The position numbers and the translations under genes are program-made. Below are positions 7,471 through 12,731 of a DNA stretch of 12,731 bases, piece after piece. Within the stretch, counting starts at the first letter, position 1. Each line of letters begins with the position of its first letter. The notes beneath the pieces were generated by a model, which made no database searches, was not told the DNA's origin, and worked only from the letters and a program-made list of their open reading frames with translations. Source of the DNA: an uncultured Collinsella sp. (lineage in GTDB: Bacteria; Actinomycetota; Coriobacteriia; Coriobacteriales; Coriobacteriaceae); NCBI GenBank assembly GCA_900548255.1, contig URKH01000060.1:1-12731 (forward strand), written 5' to 3'.

Positions 7471-8901
7471 ATGACGAACAAAGAGCTGGCTCAAAAGCTG
7501 CTGGACCTTTTGGGCGGTAAAGACAACGTGCTCGCAAACGCGGCGTGCATGACGCGCTTGCGCGTGACCGTCAAAGACACGGGCAACGTCGACACGGAGG
7601 GTATTAAGGCACTCGACGGCGTGATGGGCCTGGTCGAGGACGACACGATGCAGATCGTGCTGGGTCCGGGCAAGGTGAATAAGGTGCTCGAGGAGTTCTC
7701 CAAGCTCACCGGCCTTGCGAAAGGCGTTGCTGACGAGAGCGTGGTTGACGCTGCGGCCACAAACAAGGCCGCGCAGAAGGCCAAGTACGAGTCCAAGCCG
7801 GTTCAGGCCTTCCTCAAGAAGATTTCCAATGTCTTCGTCGCCCTGCTTCCCGGCATCATTGCGGCTGGCCTCATCAACGGTATCTGCAACGTCATTAACG
7901 TCTCGACGGCAGGCGCGCTTGCAGGCGAGTGGTGGTACCAGGGCATTCGTTCCATGGGCTGGGCCCTGTTTGCCTATCTGCCCATCTTGGTGGGCTATAA
8001 CGCGGCACGTGAGTTTGGTGGCTCCGCTGCGCTGGGCGGCATCGCCGGCATGATGTGTATCGCCAACAGTGCCATGCCCCTGCTTGCGCCTGGCGCGGCT
8101 GATCCTGCCACTGCCATTCTGCTGCCGCTTACCAATGCGCAGTACAACCCCGCAGCGGGCGGCATGATCGCGGCTCTCATCGCTGGTGCATTTTTTGCCT
8201 GGATGGAGCGTCAGATTCGCAAGGTTATGCCCAACGCACTCGACACGTTCCTGTCCCCGTTGCTGGTGCTCATCATCGGCGCCTTTGCTCTGATGCTCGT
8301 CATCCAGCCGGTTGGCGCATGGCTGACGACTGCCATCTTTAGCGTTTTGACCTTTATCTTCGAGAAGCTGGGCGTCCTGGGCGGCTATATCCTGTCGGCA
8401 GGCTTCTTGCCGCTGGTGTCCGTCGGCCTGCATCAGGCGCTCACGCCGATCCACGCTATGCTCAACGATCCCGACGGCGCTACCAAGGGTATCAATTACC
8501 TGCTGCCCATCCTTATGATGGCTGGCGGCGGCCAGGTCGGTGCCGGTCTGGCGCTGTACTTTAAGACCAAGAACGCCAAACTCAAGAAGTACGTCGCCGA
8601 GTCCATTCCCGTTGGAATCCTGGGTGTGGGCGAGCCTCTGATGTATGCTGTTACGCTGCCGCTCGTTCGCCCGTTTGTGACGGCCTGCCTGGGTGCCGGA
8701 TTTGGTGGCGCGCTCGCGGCGCTGCTTCACATCGGCACGGTTTCTCAGGGCGTTTCCGGTCTGTTTGGCCTGCTGATCGTCGTTCCTGGTCAGCAGCTCG
8801 GCTACGTTGCCGCTATGCTGCTTGCCTATGCCGCCGGCTTTGTCCTGACGTGGTTCTTTGGCGTCGACGAGCAGAAGATCAACGAGTTTTTTGGCGAGTA
8901 G
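7471..8901 (+). CDS. murP: PTS EIIBC component, MurNAc-type (MurP)
   Basis: This membrane sugar permease of the glucose-superfamily phosphotransferase system imports its sugar and phosphorylates it. The EIIB domain (about 1-85) has the phosphocysteine Cys26 in NAACMTRLRV. A linker leads to EIIC (about 108-476), about ten hydrophobic segments with GLHQALTPIHAML and GVGEPLMY (Glu388), the conserved sugar-binding GxxEP-type motif. The length of 476 matches MurP (474 in E. coli). No EIIA domain is fused or adjacent, so phosphate must come from an EIIA elsewhere, as E. coli MurP uses EIIA-Glc. AGGAGG (7461-7466) is four bases before the ATG. It lies 57 bases after murQ, in the same operon. MurNAc or MurNAc-GlcNAc specificity is inferred from murQ and mupG; the protein family alone would also fit other glucosides. 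Confidence 0.88.
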   Translation: MTNKELAQKLLDLLGGKDNVLANAACMTRLRVTVKDTGNVDTEGIKALDGVMGLVEDDTMQIVLGPGKVNKVLEEFSKLTGLAKGVADESVVDAAATNKAAQKAKYESKPVQAFLKKISNVFVALLPGIIAAGLINGICNVINVSTAGALAGEWWYQGIRSMGWALFAYLPILVGYNAAREFGGSAALGGIAGMMCIANSAMPLLAPGAADPATAILLPLTNAQYNPAAGGMIAALIAGAFFAWMERQIRKVMPNALDTFLSPLLVLIIGAFALMLVIQPVGAWLTTAIFSVLTFIFEKLGVLGGYILSAGFLPLVSVGLHQALTPIHAMLNDPDGATKGINYLLPILMMAGGGQVGAGLALYFKTKNAKLKKYVAESIPVGILGVGEPLMYAVTLPLVRPFVTACLGAGFGGALAALLHIGTVSQGVSGLFGLLIVVPGQQLGYVAAMLLAYAAGFVLTWFFGVDEQKINEFFGE

Positions 8902-8909
8902 TTTGATAT

Positions 8910-8936
8910 CGCGAGCCGTGTTGCTCAGAGCTCGCG
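8910..8936 (+). repeat. inverted repeat in the murP 3' region
   Basis: CGCGAGC (8910-8916) and GCTCGCG (8930-8936) can pair with a 13-base loop just after the murP stop and before the terminator. There is no T run. It may protect the mRNA 3' end or act with the terminator between murP and mupG. The function is unknown. Confidence 0.4.
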
Positions 8937-8968
8937 GCGCGCGGCAGATTTCTTGATGCTATGGTTGT

Positions 8969-9002
8969 GCCGGCGGGGCTAACTGCTCCGCCGGCCTTTT
9001 TT
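8969..9002 (+). terminator. strong terminator between murP and mupG
   Basis: GCCGGCGGGGC (8969-8979) pairs with GCTCCGCCGGC (8985-8995), 11 bp with one G-U, around a five-base loop. It is followed by CC-T(5-6) reaching 9002. The T run directly abuts the Shine-Dalgarno of mupG, so mupG would need read-through or its own promoter. Confidence 0.9.
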
Positions 9003-9018
9003 AAAGGAGCGTTGAAGC

Positions 9019-10071
9019 GTGAAAACGGGTATTTCGATTTATCTTTCCAGCCCTCTGCAGGATATTGAGCGGACGATTGAGCGTGGTGCTGCGGCGGGTG
9101 CGCGCTATGCGTTTACCTCACTGCATATTCCCGAGGATGGGGGAGCGGCGTATGCCGATAAGGTCCGTCATGTGCTGTCGCTGCTTTCCGCCCGCGGCGT
9201 TGCGCTCATTGCCGATGTGGGGCCGCGCACGTGCGATTTGCTCGGGCTTGAGCGCATCGAGGACCTGCGCGATCTGGGGTTGGAATACCTTCGTTTGGAC
9301 TATGGCTTTAGCGCCCAGCGGGTCGCGGAGCTGTCCGGTGTATTTCGCATTGTGGTCAATGCATCGACGGTGAGTTCTGATGAAATCGCATCGTGGCGTG
9401 AGGCCGGTGCCGATGTGACTCGTTTTGCCGCCTGCCACAATTTTTACCCCAAGCCTTATACCGGCTTAGCTCTGGAGGACATTGCTCGGGTGAATCTTCG
9501 TCTTGCGGCGCTTGGATTCGAAATCATGGCTTTTGTGCCGGGTGATGCTAACGTTCGCGGGCCGGTATTCGAGGGGCTGCCGACGGTTGAGGCGCAGCGC
9601 GGTCGCGCGTCAAAGGTTGCCCTCAACATGCTTGAGCTCGCACATGGCGCCGATTGCGACATTGTGTTGGTCGGCGACCCCGATCTTTCCGATGCGGGCT
9701 GGGCGCGGTTTGCTCAAGTTTCCGCCGGATACGTGGACCTGCAATGCGAGCTTGAGTCCAGTTATGCCTATGTACGTGGGCAGATTCATCACGACCGGCC
9801 CGATTCGAGCGTCCTCATCTTTAGGTCTCAGGAGTCTCGCACGACGCATAAGCCGGATTCCGTGCCGACAGATGCCGGAGCCGGCCTGCCGCGAAAGGCG
9901 GGGTCGATCGCTGTGAGCAATAGCGGCTATGGGCGCTACGAAGGCGAGCTTGAGATTGCTCGGGTCGATCTTCCCGGTGACGAGCGTATGAACGTTGCGG
10001 GCCATATCAAGCCCGAGGCAATGGAGCTGCTGCCGTTCATCAAACGCGGATTCGGGGTACGGTTCGTTTAG
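9019..10071 (+). CDS. mupG: 6-phospho-N-acetylmuramidase (DUF871 family)
   Basis: This DUF871 protein is of the size of S. aureus MupG (about 350 residues), which hydrolyses MurNAc-6P-GlcNAc into MurNAc-6-phosphate and GlcNAc. It has a TIM-barrel N-terminal domain with the family blocks FTSLHIPED (32-40), LRLDYGF (91-97), NAST (114-117), CHNFYPKPYTGL (139-150) and RGPVFEGLPTVE. A smaller C-terminal domain, cyclophilin-like in the family, contains HHDRPDSSVLIFRSQESR. The GTG start at 9019 follows AAAGGAG (9003-9009) by nine bases. The ATP-free, cytoplasmic role is to feed MurQ, so its place after murP fits a disaccharide pathway. A strong terminator lies just upstream, suggesting differential expression. 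The family call is firm. The exact substrate rests on the S. aureus precedent and the neighbours. Confidence 0.9.
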   Translation: MKTGISIYLSSPLQDIERTIERGAAAGARYAFTSLHIPEDGGAAYADKVRHVLSLLSARGVALIADVGPRTCDLLGLERIEDLRDLGLEYLRLDYGFSAQRVAELSGVFRIVVNASTVSSDEIASWREAGADVTRFAACHNFYPKPYTGLALEDIARVNLRLAALGFEIMAFVPGDANVRGPVFEGLPTVEAQRGRASKVALNMLELAHGADCDIVLVGDPDLSDAGWARFAQVSAGYVDLQCELESSYAYVRGQIHHDRPDSSVLIFRSQESRTTHKPDSVPTDAGAGLPRKAGSIAVSNSGYGRYEGELEIARVDLPGDERMNVAGHIKPEAMELLPFIKRGFGVRFV

Positions 10072-10087
10072 CGTGTGATCCGTGGGC

Positions 10088-10093
10088 TACAAT
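10088..10093 (+). promoter_or_regulatory. candidate -10 element for the arsC-like gene
   Basis: TACAAT lies 17 bases after the mupG stop and about 70 bases before the next start. Only a poor -35 (TTCGTT, 10063-10068, spacer 19) precedes it. The same hexamer occurs before the gene at 11601. Confidence 0.35.
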
Positions 10094-10163
10094 TGGGCCA
10101 TCGTGCGAAGGCGCCTCGTGTGGCGTGTGCCTGCGTTGGCCGATCTATATTCGGAGGATTCCC

Positions 10164-10523
10164 ATGACTGTACTGTTTGTTGAATATCCCAAGTGCTCGA
10201 CCTGTAAGAAGGCTAAGGCATGGCTGGACGAACACGGGGTAGAGTATATCGACCGCGATATCGTTTTGGACAATCCCACGGCTGATGAGCTTGCGACCTG
10301 GATTGCTCGTTCGGGGCTGCCGGTGCGGCGCTTCTTTAATTCGTCGGGCATGAAATATCGAGAGCTGGGCCTGAAGGCGCGTCTGGATGCGGGCATGACG
10401 GATCGGGAGTGCTACGAGCTGCTGGCGACCGACGGCATGCTGGTCAAGCGTCCGCTGCTGGTGGGCGACGACTTTGCGATTCCCGGCTTTAGGGAAGCGG
10501 CTTGGGCCGAGGCGTTGCTGTAG
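10164..10523 (+). CDS. ArsC/Spx-like thioredoxin-fold protein
   Basis: This 119-residue cytoplasmic protein belongs to the ArsC/Spx/YffB family. It begins with a beta strand and CSTC at 11-14 (KCSTCKKAKAWL), followed by DRDIVLDNPTADEL, RRFFNSSGMKYREL and a late LVKRPLLV motif, where the family's active-site Arg lies. In the family such proteins are either glutaredoxin-dependent arsenate reductases or Spx-type RNA-polymerase-binding stress regulators. Here neither ars genes nor other hints are nearby, so function is open. The ATG at 10164 follows GGAGG (10153-10157) by six bases, better than the in-frame GTG 39 bases upstream. It is convergent with the next gene, with 72 bases between the stops and no clear terminator. 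Confidence 0.85.
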   Translation: MTVLFVEYPKCSTCKKAKAWLDEHGVEYIDRDIVLDNPTADELATWIARSGLPVRRFFNSSGMKYRELGLKARLDAGMTDRECYELLATDGMLVKRPLLVGDDFAIPGFREAAWAEALL

Positions 10524-10595
10524 CGGCTGCGGAAAGTGCGACCCGTTTTGAGCGCTCGGGGCGGGACGTGTTTTCCATCGGCGGGCTCGCTCGGC

Positions 10596-11006
10596 TCAAT
10601 CCTCGAGCTGTGCCCATTCGTGCGGATCGTAGACCTTTACGTGCTTGTTGGGCTTGCCGCTCCAGTACTCCTCGTCCATAAAGGGCAGATATGCCTGAAC
10701 GCCGGGGCAGATAAAGGGAATCCGCTGTTGTTGCAGTCGCTCGCGCTGTCGCTGCTCCAGGTGCGCCTCGGATATGACGGTCGGCATATCGGACAGCTCG
10801 ACGAGGCTTGCCTGGATGCGCTTGAGGTCGGGGAGCGCCGCATGCCATGACGTCCGCATGATCAAAAATGAGGCGCGGCGGTAGTTTGCCTGCATCACCG
10901 TGATGGCGGGACGCAGTGTGGGATGGATTTTGTCCCGTTCGGGCCAAAGGTCAGCGGTGATCTCGAGGCCCAGGGTCTCCCATAGGTAATCAAGCTCTTC
11001 GTCCAT
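10596..11006 (-). CDS. hypothetical protein, unrecognised
   Basis: I do not recognise this 136-residue protein. It is the only convincing minus-strand gene in the window. It starts with an acidic segment (MDEELDYLWE), is rich in Gln, Arg and Leu in the middle (HLEQRQRERLQQQ), and carries IPFICPGVQAYLPFM near residues 95-109. That last block reminds me of a segment found in some winged-helix proteins of Gram-positive bacteria, but no winged helix follows here. No signal peptide or membrane segment is visible. A short GAGG precedes the start by four bases. The mixed, well-spaced residue pattern and the absence of a competing plus-strand gene argue that it is real. It could be a truncated relative of a longer protein. 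Confidence 0.7.
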   Translation of the reverse strand: MDEELDYLWETLGLEITADLWPERDKIHPTLRPAITVMQANYRRASFLIMRTSWHAALPDLKRIQASLVELSDMPTVISEAHLEQRQRERLQQQRIPFICPGVQAYLPFMDEEYWSGKPNKHVKVYDPHEWAQLED

Positions 11007-11056
11007 GGCGCCTCGATATCTACGCGATCATTGATACTTCGATTGTGTTGCCTGGT

Positions 11057-11085
11057 GCTATCGTTTTCGCGGTAGAATCTGCCAA
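11057..11085 (-). promoter_or_regulatory. candidate promoter for the minus-strand gene
   Basis: On the minus strand TTGGCA (plus 11080-11085) and GATAGC (plus 11057-11062) are 17 bases apart and about 50 bases before the start at 11006. The -35 is good and the -10 is poor. A TAGAAT on the plus strand (11073-11078) overlaps, so the direction is uncertain. Confidence 0.3.
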
Positions 11086-11182
11086 CGGTTGACGGCTACC
11101 GCTCGCGGCGTTTTGCCCTTCGTGTACAGCGGTCGGCTTCACAGGTCCTTCACGGGTTGGACTAAAGTAGGCCAATTTGGCT

Positions 11183-11238
11183 GAATTTTAAAAAAGTCAA
11201 AATTGGGGCTTGCGTCACGGCGGTACTTCCCGTATATT
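11183..11238 (+). promoter_or_regulatory. tRNA promoter with AT-rich upstream element
   Basis: TTGCGT (11210-11215) and TATATT (11233-11238) are spaced by exactly 17 bases, and the predicted start lies about 38 bases before the tRNA-Gln. Directly upstream is a strikingly AT-rich stretch (11183-11204), like the UP elements of strong stable-RNA promoters. Confidence 0.65.
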
Positions 11239-11282
11239 TCTTTCTTGCGCAAAGGCACAGCCGAGCGCAGCGATGCAGTCAT

Positions 11283-11356
11283 TGGGATGTCGTCTAATGG
11301 CAGGACAGCGGATTCTGGTTCCGTCAATGGGGGTTCGACTCCCTCCATCCCAGCCA
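11283..11356 (+). tRNA. tRNA-Gln, anticodon CUG
   Basis: The cloverleaf folds fully: the acceptor stem TGGGATG pairs with CATCCCA, the D-arm contains GTC/GAC, the anticodon stem GCGGA/TCCGT has loop TTCTGGT (anticodon CTG at 11315-11317), and the T-arm has TTCGACT. The discriminator is G and the CCA end is encoded (11354-11356). It reads CAG codons. The U1-A72 pair is typical of tRNA-Gln. Confidence 0.95.
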
Positions 11357-11373
11357 TTGCATTTGCTACATAT

Positions 11374-11450
11374 GGCCCGTTCGTCTAGCGGTTTAGGACG
11401 CCGCCCTCTCAAGGCGGAGATCACCAGTTCGAATCTGGTACGGGCTACCA
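11374..11450 (+). tRNA. tRNA-Glu, anticodon CUC
   Basis: The cloverleaf folds with acceptor GGCCCGT/ACGGGCT, anticodon stem CCGCC/GGCGG with loop CTCTCAA (anticodon CTC at 11408-11410), T-arm ACCAG-TTCGAAT-CTGGT, discriminator A and an encoded CCA (11448-11450). It reads GAG codons. The first acceptor pair is G1-U72, a wobble, where G-C is usual. It is 17 bases after tRNA-Gln and probably shares its transcript. Confidence 0.95.
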
Positions 11451-11460
11451 CGCATCTGAT

Positions 11461-11492
11461 ACCCGGTCTTCCCATGGAAGGCCGGGTTTTTT
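11461..11492 (+). terminator. terminator of the tRNA transcript
   Basis: ACCCGGTCTTCC (11461-11472) pairs with GGAAGGCCGGGT (11476-11487), 12 bp with one G-U and a three-base loop, followed by six T. It ends the Gln-Glu tRNA operon. Confidence 0.92.
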
Positions 11493-11539
11493 ATTTTCAA
11501 ACAACCGTCTGCAATTCCCGTTTGAACCAGAGCTTTGCG

Positions 11540-11567
11540 TTCTGCCTATGGCCCTTACGGGTACAAT
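11540..11567 (+). promoter_or_regulatory. candidate promoter of the membrane protein gene
   Basis: TACAAT (11562-11567) lies 33 bases before the start at 11601, with a weak TTCTGC (11540-11545) 16 bases upstream of it. The preceding tRNA terminator makes a separate promoter here necessary. The -10 is good and the -35 doubtful. Confidence 0.45.
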
Positions 11568-11600
11568 AACCAAGATATTTTGACTGTTAGAAGGAGTCTC

Positions 11601-12731
11601 ATGACGGAGTCCTCTCAGCATACGTCTAAGCCCCAGGTCGAGGTTGAGGCCTCGGGCGGAGATGACAATAAGAGCGCACGCCGCGGCGCCATCTTTATCG
11701 GCGTCGTGCTGGTGGGTTATATCGTTTATCTGGTGGTAACCGGGCAGATGGGGCAGTTCTGGGCCGCTATGTCGAGCGTCCAGGCGCCATGGCTCGTTAT
11801 CGCGTGTCTTTGCATGTTCATGTATCTGTTCTTTGGCATTGTGGCCTATGCGATCGCCGTTTGGCTCGACCCTTATTCGCCCGTCGGCATTCGCGACCTG
11901 ATCTCGGTCGAGGCGAGCGGTATCTTCTTTGGCAACCTGACGCCCATGATGATGGGCTCTACGCCCGCCCAGATTTACCGCCTGACCAAGGCAGGCCAAA
12001 ATGTCGGCGAGGCCGGTGCCACGCAGTTCACGCGCTTTATCGTGTATCAGTTTGGCCTCGTTGCCTGGGGCGCCATTCTGCTGCTTGCCCGAATGCCGTT
12101 TTTCGCCGAGCGCTATGGCGACATGACGCTGCTGTGCGTCTTTAGCTTTGGCGGTCACTGCTGCATTCTGCTTGGCATCTTTGCCGTCGCGCTCATGCCT
12201 AAGACCGTCACGCGCGTCGCGCACTGCATTATCAATTGGCTCGAGCGAATGGGCGTCTCGGCCACCAAGATTGAGGGCTGGCGTACGTTTGTCGACGGCG
12301 AAATCTACTCTTTCTCCGAGAAGTTCAAGCTTTCAGCCGGCCACTTTTCGTCCATGCTGCTCACGGTGGTCATCACCATGATGCAGCTCGCGTTTTTCTA
12401 CCTCGTGCCGTATTTCCTGATGCTTGCCTTTGGCCACCACGAGGTCGACTTTTTCTCGGTCATGGCCGCGAGCGCCTTTGTCCAGCTGTTGAGCTCTGCG
12501 GTCCCCTTGCCCGGTGGAACTGGTGGCGCTGAGGGCGGCTTTGCATTGTTCTTGGGTCATTTCTTTGGGTCGGCTTCGACCGCCGGCTATCTGCTGTGGC
12601 GCCTCATTACGTTTATTGCGCCGACCATTTTGGCTGCGCCCCTGTTGGGCCTTAAGAGCGCCCACAACGAGAGCATCCATGCGCGCTGGGATCGCGTGAT
12701 GCGCAAACTCGGCCGCACGCCTCAGACGCCC
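11601..12731 (+). CDS. lysylphosphatidylglycerol synthase/flippase-like membrane protein, 3' end outside window
   Basis: The frame stays open for 377 codons and leaves the window without a stop, so only the N-terminal part is seen. AAGGAG (11591-11596) precedes the ATG by four bases. A hydrophilic N-terminus of about 25 residues is followed by repeated hydrophobic segments (TM1 about 30-47, TM2 about 66-93 and several more). Family marks are GNLTPMMMGSTPAQIYRLTK (111-130) and PLPGGTGGAEGG (302-313), typical of the LPG-synthase transmembrane/AglD-like family (PF03706). Members flip or transfer lipid-linked groups in the membrane: MprF flips lysyl-PG, while AglD-like proteins act on polyprenol sugars. 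The aminoacyl-transferase domain of MprF is not visible in this part, so the substrate is unknown. Confidence 0.88.
   Translation, partial: MTESSQHTSKPQVEVEASGGDDNKSARRGAIFIGVVLVGYIVYLVVTGQMGQFWAAMSSVQAPWLVIACLCMFMYLFFGIVAYAIAVWLDPYSPVGIRDLISVEASGIFFGNLTPMMMGSTPAQIYRLTKAGQNVGEAGATQFTRFIVYQFGLVAWGAILLLARMPFFAERYGDMTLLCVFSFGGHCCILLGIFAVALMPKTVTRVAHCIINWLERMGVSATKIEGWRTFVDGEIYSFSEKFKLSAGHFSSMLLTVVITMMQLAFFYLVPYFLMLAFGHHEVDFFSVMAASAFVQLLSSAVPLPGGTGGAEGGFALFLGHFFGSASTAGYLLWRLITFIAPTILAAPLLGLKSAHNESIHARWDRVMRKLGRTPQTP

Noticed and set aside
11073..11078. TAGAAT as a plus-strand -10, possibly for a small RNA before the tRNAs
   Set aside because: The best -35 (TTGCCT, 11048-11053) is 19 bases away, no terminator or defined RNA follows before the tRNA promoter, and a minus-strand promoter overlaps.

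Overview
The window looks like chromosome from a GC-rich Gram-positive anaerobe, most likely a member of the Coriobacteriia close to Collinsella. This rests on base composition, codon use and the overall look of the proteins. It is an inference, not a database match. Almost all genes lie on the plus strand. They are tightly packed and separated by clear Rho-independent terminators.

Left part (1-4660): ftsE and ftsX overlap by 14 bases and encode the FtsEX divisome ABC system. The FtsE here carries an unusual Pro/Ala/Gln-rich N-terminal extension of about 170 residues. After a terminator comes rnr, encoding the exoribonuclease RNase R, followed by a strong hairpin.

Middle (4661-5627): a lone small serine recombinase (resolvase/invertase family) lies between two inverted-repeat regions. 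Upstream is a cluster of ACCT-type half-sites resembling a res or autoregulatory site. Downstream is a perfect 26-bp palindrome with 12-bp arms and a 2-bp centre, the geometry of a serine-recombinase crossover site. This is the most interesting part of the window.

Middle-right (5628-10071): a muropeptide-sugar scavenging cluster made of murR (RpiR-type regulator), murQ (MurNAc-6-phosphate etherase), a MurP-type PTS EIIBC and, after a terminator, mupG (DUF871, 6-phospho-N-acetylmuramidase). Together they would import and phosphorylate MurNAc or MurNAc-GlcNAc, cleave the disaccharide, and remove lactate to give GlcNAc-6-phosphate for glycolysis or wall recycling. No EIIA domain is present, so phosphate must come from an EIIA encoded elsewhere.

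Right part (10072-12731): an ArsC/Spx-like thioredoxin-fold protein and a convergent, unrecognised 136-residue protein are followed by a tRNA-Gln(CUG)/tRNA-Glu(CUC) pair with a good promoter and terminator. The window ends inside a polytopic membrane protein of the lysylphosphatidylglycerol-synthase/flippase-like family, which has no stop codon before the right edge.
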